DNA of 64,000 bases from an uncultured Christensenellaceae bacterium (GTDB lineage: Bacteria; Bacillota; Clostridia; Christensenellales; UBA3700), in the NCBI GenBank assembly GCA_944381365.1, contig CALWKW010000001.1:467100-531099 (forward strand), written 5' to 3'. Below, piece by piece: positions 44,691-53,531 of the stretch. A model generated the notes under the pieces. It saw only the letters and a program-made list of their open reading frames with translations, had not been told where the DNA came from and made no database searches. Each line of letters begins with the position of its first letter. Position 1 is the first letter of the stretch. The translations under genes were made by a program, and so were the position numbers.

Positions 44691-45872
44691 TTATTTTATG
44701 CTGTTTGTCTTCTCTTCTTCTATTCTCTTTTGAAGCTCTGCATAATACATATCTTCAAACTTCTTGTCATTGGGATTTACTGCTTTTCCCAACCAGCTTG
44801 ACAAGTGAATAGCATTTGAGAATGAAAGTCCGTTGAGACCTTCTTCATATTTTCCGATAAGTTTATCCTCTTTGCCGAGTACTACGCTTGAGAAGTTGCG
44901 AATAACATTTATATGCTGTCCTTTGTCAATCAAAAGACCTTTGATTATCTCGCCGAGAGTAAACTTAACTTTTATAGTCTTGCTCTTGGGCTTGCCCATG
45001 AACACTTTATTTACCTTGGAGAATTCGGGTTCAAGCATTTCGAGCTTTGTGAATTCGAGCTTCATTGAAAAATCATTGCTTCCCGATATTACCATCTTTC
45101 CGCCTTCGCCGGAAATTTCCAATCTGTTTGTACCGGGGGCATCGTGTGTAGAAGTAATGAACACGCCTGTTGCTCCGTTTTCAAAAGTACACATTGCTGT
45201 GACATCGTTTTCTACATTGATTTTTCTTCCCACAGTCTTTGCGATAGCATTGACGCTTGTAATTTTGCTTCCTGCAAGCCATGTAAACAAGTCAAGCTGA
45301 TGAGGGTCCTGATTGATAAGAACACCGCCGCCTTCGCCTGCCCATGTGCCTCTCCAGCCGCCTTGGGAATAATATGCCTGAGGTCTGTACCAGTTTGTAA
45401 TTATCCAGACAATTCTCTTTATGTTGCCGAGTTCGCCGGAATCGATTATTGCCTTTGCGGCTTTATAGATTTTGCTCGTTCTTTGATTGTAAAGCAAACC
45501 AAACTTTATCTGAGGTCTTTCTTTTTCTGCATACTCTGCCACTTCTCTTACTGCCTTTGTATATACGCCTGCGGGCTTGTCGCTCAAAGTATGAATATTG
45601 AGTTCCAACGCACGCTTTGCGATGACGGGGTGAGCATAGTGAGGAGTATCAACGATTACGGCATCGATAAGACCGCTTGTAAGCATCTTTTCATAGTCAT
45701 CGAATACCTTTACTTTATCTCCGAATTTTTGTTTTGCCCATTCTCTTCTGTCTTCTGCCGTATCGCATACAGCAGTAAGAACTGCGTTTTTATCCATGCC
45801 CGCAAACAACTTGCTTGCATAGCCGCTGCCTTGCTTGCCTATACCTACAATACCGTATCTTACCTTATCCAT
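44691..45872 (-). CDS. Gfo/Idh/MocA-family dehydrogenase (copy 3)
   Basis: 393 residues. The N-terminal Rossmann fold has GIGKQGSG (residues 10-17). The usual EKP motif appears as DKPAGV near residue 97. The catalytic region is GEGGGVLINQDPHQLDLF near residue 180, with the His-Asp expected to abstract the hydride and proton. Family enzymes oxidise or reduce a sugar hydroxyl with NAD(P). It is most similar in the window to the protein at 46834, with the same GGG-LINQ-HQLD block. It starts four bases after the TIM-barrel gene stop. Confidence 0.88.
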   Translation of the reverse strand: MDKVRYGIVGIGKQGSGYASKLFAGMDKNAVLTAVCDTAEDRREWAKQKFGDKVKVFDDYEKMLTSGLIDAVIVDTPHYAHPVIAKRALELNIHTLSDKPAGVYTKAVREVAEYAEKERPQIKFGLLYNQRTSKIYKAAKAIIDSGELGNIKRIVWIITNWYRPQAYYSQGGWRGTWAGEGGGVLINQDPHQLDLFTWLAGSKITSVNAIAKTVGRKINVENDVTAMCTFENGATGVFITSTHDAPGTNRLEISGEGGKMVISGSNDFSMKLEFTKLEMLEPEFSKVNKVFMGKPKSKTIKVKFTLGEIIKGLLIDKGQHINVIRNFSSVVLGKEDKLIGKYEEGLNGLSFSNAIHLSSWLGKAVNPNDKKFEDMYYAELQKRIEEEKTNSIK

Positions 45873-45875
45873 CGA

Positions 45876-46820
45876 TTAAGCCTCCTTTTCTGCGTTTGCA
45901 ATCATCTTTTTGAGTGCTTCGTATTGCCAATCCATCATCTGGCGTCTGGAAACAGGCTCTGTATGACCTACGCCCTTTTCCTTGTCTATTCTGTGGAATA
46001 TCTTTCTCCACTTGTCTATATGCTCAAACTTGATACCGAAAAACAACCAGCCTATTGCGTGGAAAAGTTTTTTTCTGTCAGCATACTTGCCTGTATGAGG
46101 CTCCATTGTCATGAATCCGTCATAACCTCTTTTTACGAGATCGTTGATAATATTCTGATAGTCGCCTATACCCATACCGAGAGGTACTTCTACTTTTTCG
46201 GGAGAGCAATCTTTGACATGGAAATATGTAGTAATATCTTTGAGCATCTCATAAGCAGTAGGCACATCCACTCCGCACTGAACATAATTTGATGAGTCAA
46301 AACAGAGTTTGAACTGGGGATCGTTGATTTCCTTATAGAGTCTCAATACTCTTTCGGGAGTATCTGCCCAAATTCTCTTTTCGTTTTCGTGAAGAAGCAC
46401 TACATCTGTACCTCTTACTTTCTCGAGAAATCCTTTTATTCTCTTTACCACAACGGGAAGATCGAGTTCATAATTTCCGCTGAGTCCTCTAAAAGAAAAC
46501 ATTCTTATATATTTACAGTCCATGATTTGACAAATCTTGACGAGCTCTTCGAGTTTTTTGAGTTGTGATTCATAGGCTTTGTCGTCATAAAGACCTATTT
46601 TGCCGATAGGCGAGCCTATGGAAGAGAACTTTACTCCGTACTCATCGAGCATAGGTTTTACATCTCTTTCAAATTCTTCAGCAGTATAATCTGCGATATT
46701 TTTTCCGTTTATTTTTCTAGGACAAAGATAAGTTTCTCCGTATGCTTTTATTGTTTCGAGTTGAGTTTTTAAATCTGAACTTACTTCATCATAAAAGCCT
46801 GAAATTTTGATATTTGACAT
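45876..46820 (-). CDS. Xylose-isomerase-like TIM-barrel protein (isomerase/epimerase or lyase)
   Basis: 314 residues from the ATG at 46820 behind GGGAGG. It has the AP-endonuclease-2/xylose-isomerase fold. A four-ligand metal site can be read: Glu in LLHENEKR, Asp in LCFDSSNYVQ, His in YFHVKDC, and Glu in TMEPHTG. Annotated relatives are sugar-phosphate isomerases, epimerases or, in 3-keto-glycoside systems, lyases. Sitting between two Gfo/Idh/MocA dehydrogenases, it could act on the keto-sugar product. That assignment is inference. Confidence 0.8.
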   Translation of the reverse strand: MSNIKISGFYDEVSSDLKTQLETIKAYGETYLCPRKINGKNIADYTAEEFERDVKPMLDEYGVKFSSIGSPIGKIGLYDDKAYESQLKKLEELVKICQIMDCKYIRMFSFRGLSGNYELDLPVVVKRIKGFLEKVRGTDVVLLHENEKRIWADTPERVLRLYKEINDPQFKLCFDSSNYVQCGVDVPTAYEMLKDITTYFHVKDCSPEKVEVPLGMGIGDYQNIINDLVKRGYDGFMTMEPHTGKYADRKKLFHAIGWLFFGIKFEHIDKWRKIFHRIDKEKGVGHTEPVSRRQMMDWQYEALKKMIANAEKEA

Positions 46821-46833
46821 AATATCCTCCCGT

Positions 46834-48000
46834 TTATTTTCCAGCAATATCTGCTTTTTCTTTTTTTATTTTTTGTTCTTCTTGAATTTTTATTTCAAGT
46901 TGTTTTTCGTATTCGTTTTCGTCAAAGGGAATATCTATCGATTTGTTTTGCCATGCCGACAAATTTATCGCATTGATAATTGTTAAGCCTTTTATTCCCT
47001 CTTCTATATCGGCAATGAGCTTTGACTTGTCTTTACTCTCGAGCACCTCTACAAAGTTGTTGAGCACTCTTGCCTGCTGACCGTATATCGCATCGTACAA
47101 AAGTCTTGTCAGGCCATAGCCGTAAGAATATACTTGTGTCTTTTTGTCTTTTTTGTTGCCGTAATCTCTTTTTGCTCTCTGATTTACGACAGGCTCTGAA
47201 TACTTGTTGAGATAATATCTCATCTTGAATTTTTCTATTACAATCTTTCCGTTGTCGCCCGCAATCTCCAATCGGTTTGTACCGGGGATTTCGTGAGTGC
47301 TTGCCGTAAATACGCATTCAAAATCGTCATATCCGAATATTGCCGTCACATCGTTTTCCGTTGTGATATCTCTTTTGACGGTTTTGCATACGGCATAAAT
47401 ATTTTTTGGCAAACCTATGAGCCATTGAAGAATATCGAGCTGATGTACGCATTGATTTATGAGAGTTCCGCCGCCTTCTCCCGACCAGCTCGCTCTCCAA
47501 CCGCCCATATTGTAATAGAATTGCGAGCGGTACCAATCCGTGACAATAAAATTGACTCTTCTTATCGTGCCTATTTTTCCGCTGTCAATGAGCTTCTTTG
47601 CCATGCGATACATTCTGTTTGTACGCTGATTGAGCATCATAGCTCCTGTGATTTGGGGTTTTTCTTTGAGAAGCTTTGCCAATTCTCTTGCTTCTTTTGT
47701 CGTCACGCTGACAGGTTTTTCTATAAGAAAATCGATATCTTTATCAAGACAATCCTTTGCTATCTCGACATGAGAATAGTGAGGAGTGGCAATTATCACG
47801 CCATCGATTTTTTCCTTTTCAAGCATCTCCTTGCGATTTTCATAGCCCTTTACTTGGTATTTTTGGCAAAAGCCGTCCAATACGGATTTGTCCGTATCGC
47901 ATACCGCTACGAGTCTGGCATTTTTGACCACGCCCTTCAAAATATTGCGAGCGTGTCTTCCACCCATTCTGCCTATACCGATTACCGCAAGACTTTTCAT
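46834..48000 (-). CDS. Gfo/Idh/MocA-family dehydrogenase (copy 2)
   Basis: 388 residues. It has GIGRMGGRHARN at the N-terminus, EKPVSV near residue 93, and the catalytic block GEGGGTLINQCVHQLDIL near residue 176. The C-terminal 25 residues are a Lys/Glu-rich helix. AAAGGAGATAGT precedes the ATG. It is paired with the TIM-barrel gene 13 bases downstream and is paralogous to copy 3, suggesting a local duplication with separate substrates or successive steps. Confidence 0.88.
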   Translation of the reverse strand: MKSLAVIGIGRMGGRHARNILKGVVKNARLVAVCDTDKSVLDGFCQKYQVKGYENRKEMLEKEKIDGVIIATPHYSHVEIAKDCLDKDIDFLIEKPVSVTTKEARELAKLLKEKPQITGAMMLNQRTNRMYRMAKKLIDSGKIGTIRRVNFIVTDWYRSQFYYNMGGWRASWSGEGGGTLINQCVHQLDILQWLIGLPKNIYAVCKTVKRDITTENDVTAIFGYDDFECVFTASTHEIPGTNRLEIAGDNGKIVIEKFKMRYYLNKYSEPVVNQRAKRDYGNKKDKKTQVYSYGYGLTRLLYDAIYGQQARVLNNFVEVLESKDKSKLIADIEEGIKGLTIINAINLSAWQNKSIDIPFDENEYEKQLEIKIQEEQKIKKEKADIAGK

Positions 48001-48013
48001 ACTATCTCCTTTG

Positions 48014-48646
48014 TCAATTACTTTCCACTACCTTGCGTACATCCAAAGGTCTGTTTGTGGTAATATTTCCGTCTATCTTTTTGGCATATTTGTTCATTGT
48101 TTCGTCTTTGTCGACAGTGAATACACTGAGTTTCAAATCATACTTTTTGCATTCACTCAAAAATTCATCGCTGAGTTTTGTGTATTTTATATTAAGACCT
48201 GCAAAGTGAGGATTCTTAAAGCTATCGAGCAGTTCTTTAAGAGCCTTCACATTTTGAGCGGTATATTTCAATCCCATTTTGTTGAACCATACCTGACCGC
48301 AATCTACAATCTTGTTGTCGCTAAGCCTTGCTTCTCCTGTAAATATGAGCAAGTCCTCGACACCTATTTCCTTGGCAAGATCTATGACATCTTTGATGAT
48401 TCCTTTTTGCTTTAAGTCGCAATTTATTTTGATTTGTTTTTGTTTTACGACTTCAAAAGCATATCTCAAAGTAAGTCTTTTTTTATAACTAAAAGGTGCG
48501 GGCAAATGCGACAAATACAAAAGATTGCCTTTTTTCCATATATCCACTTCTATTGCGTCAGCATTATATTTGTCGATATTGTCAAAATATGCCTGCGTAT
48601 TTCTTCCCGTATTCATTGCTCCGCCGTGAGCAGTAATCATTGTCAT
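48014..48646 (-). CDS. GDPD-like phosphodiesterase, divergent active site
   Basis: 210 residues with a glycerophosphodiester phosphodiesterase TIM barrel: TAHGGAMNTGRNT near residue 5, DAIEVDIWKKGN near residue 34 and YLSHLP near residue 45. The usual HRG is HGG and the usual HD is HLP, so activity may have shifted. Family enzymes split glycerophosphodiesters to an alcohol and glycerol-3-phosphate. It has no signal peptide. Its ATG is two bases from the stop of the PHP gene. Within this cluster the substrate could be a phosphodiester-linked sugar or teichoic-acid-type fragment, which is speculative. Confidence 0.75.
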   Translation of the reverse strand: MTMITAHGGAMNTGRNTQAYFDNIDKYNADAIEVDIWKKGNLLYLSHLPAPFSYKKRLTLRYAFEVVKQKQIKINCDLKQKGIIKDVIDLAKEIGVEDLLIFTGEARLSDNKIVDCGQVWFNKMGLKYTAQNVKALKELLDSFKNPHFAGLNIKYTKLSDEFLSECKKYDLKLSVFTVDKDETMNKYAKKIDGNITTNRPLDVRKVVESN

Positions 48647-48647
48647 A

Positions 48648-50135
48648 TCAGTTCTCCTCTACGCATATAGGACTTGTAATAAATATATCTCCCTCTCGTC
48701 TGTCACAAACGCCTCTGCCTTCTATTCTCATATATCCTTTTCTGCTAAGATAAATATTGGTCTTTATCTCACTTTGATTTTCGCAAAGACAAAGCTCTAT
48801 ATCTTTGCAACTATTACCTGTAATGAGAATATTTTGCAGTTTGCTCTCAAAAGGATAATCGGGTATTTTTTTATATTTTATTGATATATCGTAATTTCCC
48901 GCTTTGACGGTTTGTCCCAAAGTATAGACTTTTTCGCCATCACTCAAAAATACTTCTACTTCGTATCCCATCGTGATATACGAACGGCAATTTTCTACCG
49001 CATCGAGAATGGTTTGTTCTGAAAGCTCCCCGTCTATACCGAGATATGTATAGGCAAAACTAGGTCCGCCCACATCTGGAGAATGCCAATCGTATCCGTA
49101 CATTGCCGCAAGCTTAAAACCTTTGTCCAAAAGCTCTGTCCATTCTCTTTTTGCCCACAAATCCGCAGGAGCGGTGTTGGGATCAAAATGCGACCATACT
49201 TCGTATGATGTGAGATAGTCCCAATTCGTAATATTGAAGTCGTTGTGACAACCTGCACAAAGAGGCCAGCCTATTCTCTTGGGGTGAGCGAGCGTGACTA
49301 TATCTCCGCTCTGTCTTGCCTTTACTATACAAGCATTTATATTTTGTGGTGTGATGTCCAGCCAATTAACATCGCTGTTTCTGCCTATTACGGTAAGATG
49401 TCCCCAAAAGGTTGTCCACTCTATACCGCCGGCCACTACAAGTCCGTACTTCTTGCCGTATTCTTTGACGGCATCGACATTGCTTGTCGTATTGTGGTCA
49501 GTGACGCATATAGCCTTGTATCCTCTTTTGATTGCGTTTTGTACAAGTTCTTTGGGTATCATATCCCCGTCACTTGCCACGGTATGACAATGCATTTCTA
49601 CTCTTTGCCAGCTGAGCTGACCTTTTTTGCTGTCATTTGAAGTATAAAGTTCCTCCGGATAGATATCCTTGGGAAAATCTCCTTTTTCTTCAAAGCCGTT
49701 GACGGTGACATCTATATCTATAAAATCCGTGACAATACTGTTTATGCTTGCAGTAAGCGTCCACTCTCCTGCACGGATTTTTGTCTTGACAAAACCATTT
49801 GACGAATAGTCTTCGCTGACGATATGCACTTGGTCGGGTTTGTGCCTGTGCTCTGTACCGAGATTTTTTTCTCCGTCATCGAGCGACCAAGCTATATGAT
49901 TGGAAAGCGGAAGACTCATTCTCATGTCTTCATACGAAAATTTTCTGTAAGGTGCGTATTTTTTTAGACTTTCGTCAAGTATTGCTATACACTTTTTTTC
50001 ATCGCTTTCGTATTTAGGTGCATAGAAAGTCGATATTGTAATGTAGCTGAGATTATCGGGCACATTGAATTTTACTTTGATATGCGTCCTTAAATCTTTA
50101 GGCAACACTCTTACTTTCGTATGAAAAATCTGCAT
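48648..50135 (-). CDS. PHP-domain metal-dependent hydrolase (CehA/McbA-like)
   Basis: 495 residues. An N-terminal beta-domain of about 175 residues precedes a PHP domain. Metal ligands are visible in MHCHTVASDGD near residue 183, VTDHNT, GGIEWTTFWGHLTVIG, VTLAHPKRIGW and YGYDWHSPD. CehA/McbA-type enzymes hydrolyse phosphodiesters or other esters. The N-terminal domain with HRHKPDQVHIVS suggests recognition of a larger ligand. There is no signal peptide. It lies two bases from the Gfo copy 1 stop and overlaps the same transcript. Confidence 0.82.
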   Translation of the reverse strand: MQIFHTKVRVLPKDLRTHIKVKFNVPDNLSYITISTFYAPKYESDEKKCIAILDESLKKYAPYRKFSYEDMRMSLPLSNHIAWSLDDGEKNLGTEHRHKPDQVHIVSEDYSSNGFVKTKIRAGEWTLTASINSIVTDFIDIDVTVNGFEEKGDFPKDIYPEELYTSNDSKKGQLSWQRVEMHCHTVASDGDMIPKELVQNAIKRGYKAICVTDHNTTSNVDAVKEYGKKYGLVVAGGIEWTTFWGHLTVIGRNSDVNWLDITPQNINACIVKARQSGDIVTLAHPKRIGWPLCAGCHNDFNITNWDYLTSYEVWSHFDPNTAPADLWAKREWTELLDKGFKLAAMYGYDWHSPDVGGPSFAYTYLGIDGELSEQTILDAVENCRSYITMGYEVEVFLSDGEKVYTLGQTVKAGNYDISIKYKKIPDYPFESKLQNILITGNSCKDIELCLCENQSEIKTNIYLSRKGYMRIEGRGVCDRREGDIFITSPICVEEN

Positions 50136-50137
50136 AA

Positions 50138-51427
50138 TTATTTTCTGATGTCGGGTATTTCGCTCATATCCACGGTTCTTCCGCCTTCATGTCTTGAAAG
50201 CTCCGCAGCCTGAACTATTCTGTGGCTTTCGATGGTATCTTTTATCCATGTATATTGCATATCGGGATCATGATTGTCCGTAAGCATACCCACGGTAGCT
50301 TTTACTATACCTTCGTCTCCGCCGTAATGTCCTTTTATCACAGGTATAATATTGACGATAATCTTTTTGGGTTTTTGTCCGAAAAGATTGAGTCTTATTA
50401 TGCTGCCTCTGTCATCGGCGATAAGCACGCCCTTGCTGCCTCTTATCTCTGTGTGTCTGTAATCCTGCTCATTGAAAGCATTTGCCGTAAGCACGATTTT
50501 TGTGCCGTTTTCCATAAGCATGTTGACAGTCTGACAATCCACTACATTGTTGTCGCAGGCAAATACGCATCTTGCCCACTGACTTGCTCTCTCGTCATTT
50601 TTAAGAGCATTGAGTATATCTTTTTTCTTTGAAGATGTGCAGAATGCGTATGTTCCCCAAAGAAACTTTTTCTTACCTCTGCCGATGAGTTTTTTTCTGC
50701 CGAGATACTGATGCTCGACTTCAAAATTACAAGTCATGCGATGAGGACAATCAAAACAGTTGTCCTTGGCTCCTTCGGGCTTGTGCTGAGCATTGAAATA
50801 TGTCAAATCGCCATAAGAGTTGAGGCTCTTGCACTTGCTCCCCGTAAACCAATACATAAGGTCCATGTCATGACAACATTTTGCAAGAAGCATAGGAGCA
50901 GTCTCTTCTTCCTTTCTCCAATTTCCTCTTACATAACTATGGCAGAAATGCCAATAAGAGATATTCTCGTCATGTTTGATAAGCTCTATCTCGCCAAGTA
51001 CTCCCGATTGAATAATCTGTTGGATTTTTCTATAATAATTGGCATATCTGAGTACATGGCATACCAACACTCTTCTACCGTTCTTTCTTGCGTATTCTTC
51101 GATATCGAGACATTCTTCGATATCTGGACTGAGAGGTTTTTCCAAAAGCAAGTCATAACCGAGCTTCAAAGCTTTCATGGCATGCTTGTAATGGTCTCTG
51201 TCCTGAGTGGCGATAAGCATACAGTCAGCCACTTTGCCCAAAGCAAAAAATTTATCTTCGTCCGTAAAACATTTATCTTCGGGAACATTCCAAAGTTTTT
51301 TTATCTTGTCAATTTTGGATTGATATTTATCGCATACGGCAGTGATTTGAACATCGCTTCTTTTTGCAAAATGCGTGCCATAATTTTTTCCTCTGCTTCC
51401 CAATCCGAGAACAGCTATTTTCAACAT
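50138..51427 (-). CDS. Gfo/Idh/MocA-family dehydrogenase (copy 1) with Cys-rich insert
   Basis: 429 residues from the ATG at 51427; the preceding GTG lies in the ribosome binding site. It has GLGSRGKNYG for NAD(P), EKPLSPD near residue 92 and the block MLLAKCCHDMDLMYW near residue 180. It differs from the other two copies by a longer insert with CFDCPHRMTC, a CxxCx5C pattern found in a subset of this family, possibly a metal-binding or structural loop. It lies 21 bases downstream of the SDR gene. Confidence 0.87.
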   Translation of the reverse strand: MLKIAVLGLGSRGKNYGTHFAKRSDVQITAVCDKYQSKIDKIKKLWNVPEDKCFTDEDKFFALGKVADCMLIATQDRDHYKHAMKALKLGYDLLLEKPLSPDIEECLDIEEYARKNGRRVLVCHVLRYANYYRKIQQIIQSGVLGEIELIKHDENISYWHFCHSYVRGNWRKEEETAPMLLAKCCHDMDLMYWFTGSKCKSLNSYGDLTYFNAQHKPEGAKDNCFDCPHRMTCNFEVEHQYLGRKKLIGRGKKKFLWGTYAFCTSSKKKDILNALKNDERASQWARCVFACDNNVVDCQTVNMLMENGTKIVLTANAFNEQDYRHTEIRGSKGVLIADDRGSIIRLNLFGQKPKKIIVNIIPVIKGHYGGDEGIVKATVGMLTDNHDPDMQYTWIKDTIESHRIVQAAELSRHEGGRTVDMSEIPDIRK

Positions 51428-51457
51428 TATATTCACCTAACCTTAATCTGAATTATT

Positions 51458-52282
51458 TTATACACCCGAATATGCGGAGAAGCCACCGTCGATAGGTACT
51501 ACGATACCTGTCACGAATCCCGAAGCCTTGTCGTCTGACAACCACATTACTGTGCCGAGAAGTTCTTCAGGCTCGCCGAATCTTCTCATAGGAGTACCTG
51601 CGAGAATCTTGTTTGTTCTAGGTGTGGGATTTCCCTTGTCATCAAAAAGCAAAGCTCTGTTTTGATTTGTCACGAAAAATCCGGGAGCGATTGCGTTTAC
51701 TCTTATACCCTCGCCGGCAAAGTGAACTGCAAGCCACTGAGTAAAGTTGGATACGCTTGCCTTAGCTCCTGAATATGCAGGAATTTTTGTAAGAGGTCTG
51801 AAAGCGTTCATGCTCGAGATGTTGAGAATAACGCCGCCTCTACCTATCATATCCTTTGCAAATACCTGTGTGGTAAGGAAAGTAGCTAGGAAGTTGAGTT
51901 TGAATACAAAATCCACTCCCTTCTCATCGAGATCGAAGAAAGATATCTTTGCTTCGTCATCCACATCTGCGGCATTAAAATATTCGCTTGATGTAGTGCC
52001 CTTGGGATGATTTCCGCCTGCACCGTTGACAAGAATATCGCACTTGCCGAGATCCTTGTTTATCTGTGCCTTTGCTTCTTCCATAGTAGCTTTCTCGAGG
52101 CAGTTTACGGCATAAGCTTTTGCCACGCCGCCTTCTTTCACGATTTCGTCTACTACTGCTTGAGCACTCTCGAGTCTGAGATCCAAAACAGCCACCTTGG
52201 CTCCTTGCTTTGCATAAGCTTTTGCTATCGTGCTACAAAGCACTCCGCCTGCACCTGTAATAACTACTACCTTATCTTTCAT
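51458..52282 (-). CDS. uxuB: SDR-type D-mannonate oxidoreductase (fructuronate reductase)
   Basis: 274 residues. It has the classical short-chain dehydrogenase fold with TGAGGVLCST near residue 9 and an active-site YSGAKAS near residue 169. NGAGGNHPKG (near residue 87) is typical of the UxuB/YjmF-type mannonate oxidoreductases of Firmicutes. It would reduce D-fructuronate to D-mannonate with NADH, linking UxaC to UxuA. It heads the operon of dehydrogenases and hydrolases. GAGGAAG precedes the ATG. Confidence 0.85.
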   Translation of the reverse strand: MKDKVVVITGAGGVLCSTIAKAYAKQGAKVAVLDLRLESAQAVVDEIVKEGGVAKAYAVNCLEKATMEEAKAQINKDLGKCDILVNGAGGNHPKGTTSSEYFNAADVDDEAKISFFDLDEKGVDFVFKLNFLATFLTTQVFAKDMIGRGGVILNISSMNAFRPLTKIPAYSGAKASVSNFTQWLAVHFAGEGIRVNAIAPGFFVTNQNRALLFDDKGNPTPRTNKILAGTPMRRFGEPEELLGTVMWLSDDKASGFVTGIVVPIDGGFSAYSGV

Positions 52283-52482
52283 AATTCTTTAACTTCCTCA
52301 TTACTGATTTTATTTGATTATATTCTGAAAATAGAATAAAACATTTTTGCCAAATATATTGTTTAGACTTTTTATGATTTTTTGTAATTTTATTTTAATA
52401 AAATAATTTTGTTTTGTCCACAACATAAAAGCATTTACCAATATTTTCCAATACCTTAATGTTTGAATTTTAGAAAATTATA
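52283..52482 (-). promoter_or_regulatory. Regulatory gap before the uxuB-type operon
   Basis: TATAAT occurs in CAGAATATAATC on the minus strand, with no good -35, which fits an activator-dependent promoter. An 18-base palindrome ATTTTATT-TT-AATAAAAT lies at 52387-52404, and TTTTGTCCA at 52412-52420 is shared with the AraC and alpha-mannosidase intergenic regions. Confidence 0.4.
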
Positions 52483-53529
52483 TTATTTTGAAGATTTTTC
52501 TACTGCTTCGATAATGCCTTGCAAATACATTGCTCCCAAAGCTCTGTCATACAAGCCATAACCGCCTCTGCCTGTCTCGCCCCAAATCATTCTGCCGTGA
52601 TCAGGTCTTACATAACCGTCAAATCCGTCATCATGCAAAGCTTTTATGATAGCATACATGTCGAGACTTCCTTCGCTTGAGAGATGTCCGCTTTCTTCAA
52701 AGCAATGATCTCCTGTAATTTTGATATTTCTCAAATGTACAAAAGGCATTCTGCCCTTGCAGGTATGAATCATCTTTACAAGATCGTTTGTTGTAGCCAC
52801 ACCGAGCGAACCTGTACAGAATGTAATACCGTTTGCAGGGCTGTCGACTATCTTCAAAAATCTCTTGAGATTTTCCTCATTGGTAATTACTCTGGGAAGT
52901 CCGAAAATGCCCCAAGGGGGATCATCGGGGTGAATTGCCATTTTGATACCGCTCTCCTCAGCTACGGGGATTACTTCTTTAAGAAAGACCGTCATATTTT
53001 CCCAAAGTTTTTCCTCATCGACATCCTTGTATTGATTGAGCAAATCCTTAAGACCTTCTTTTGTATAGCTTGCGTCCCAACCGGGAAGTGACAATTCACT
53101 TGTCAAAGGATTGAGATTGAGGACTGTCTCATGGTCATAAGCCAAAGCATTGCTGCCGTCTTTAAGAGGCAAAGCAAGATTGCTTCTCAGCCAATCGAAT
53201 ACGGGCATGAAATTATAGCAAATACATTTTACGCCCGCCTTGCCGAGACGCCTTACATTCTCTTTATAATTTTCTATAAGTCTGGGAGCATTTGCGTTGC
53301 CCAGCTTTATGTCTTCATGTACGGGCACGCTCTCTACGACTTCAAAAGTAAGACCTTTGGCTTCGATCTTCTTTTTCATAGCCAAGATGGATTCGTTGCT
53401 CCATACTTCACCTACGGGAGTATCATAGATAGCCGATACGATACCTTGAATGCAAGGTACTTGTCTTATGTGGTCAAGCGTGACCTTATCGTCATCTCCG
53501 TACCAACGGAAAGTCATTTTAAAACTCAT
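52483..53529 (-). CDS. uxuA: Mannonate dehydratase
   Basis: 348 residues. It converts D-mannonate to 2-keto-3-deoxy-D-gluconate. The N-terminal FRWYGDDDKVTLDHIRQVPC, the metal-binding MAIHPDDPPWGIFGLPR (near residue 195), CTGSLG and VHLRNIK segments and the final RPDHGRMIWGE segment all match UxuA. GGAGGAATAAAA precedes the ATG, which lies two bases from the uxaC stop. Confidence 0.96.
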   Translation of the reverse strand: MSFKMTFRWYGDDDKVTLDHIRQVPCIQGIVSAIYDTPVGEVWSNESILAMKKKIEAKGLTFEVVESVPVHEDIKLGNANAPRLIENYKENVRRLGKAGVKCICYNFMPVFDWLRSNLALPLKDGSNALAYDHETVLNLNPLTSELSLPGWDASYTKEGLKDLLNQYKDVDEEKLWENMTVFLKEVIPVAEESGIKMAIHPDDPPWGIFGLPRVITNEENLKRFLKIVDSPANGITFCTGSLGVATTNDLVKMIHTCKGRMPFVHLRNIKITGDHCFEESGHLSSEGSLDMYAIIKALHDDGFDGYVRPDHGRMIWGETGRGGYGLYDRALGAMYLQGIIEAVEKSSK

Positions 53530-53531
53530 TT

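Noticed and set aside
45144..46292. Open plus-strand frame of 382 codons opposite the dehydrogenase and TIM-barrel genes
   Set aside because: Antisense to two conserved genes, Cys/Tyr/Ser-rich with no domain, no ribosome binding site; a shadow of codon bias.
50138..51427. Assigning the Gfo/Idh/MocA proteins as inositol dehydrogenases (iolG)
   Set aside because: No other iol genes (iolB, iolC, iolD) are nearby and the family is too diverse in substrate for that name from sequence alone.
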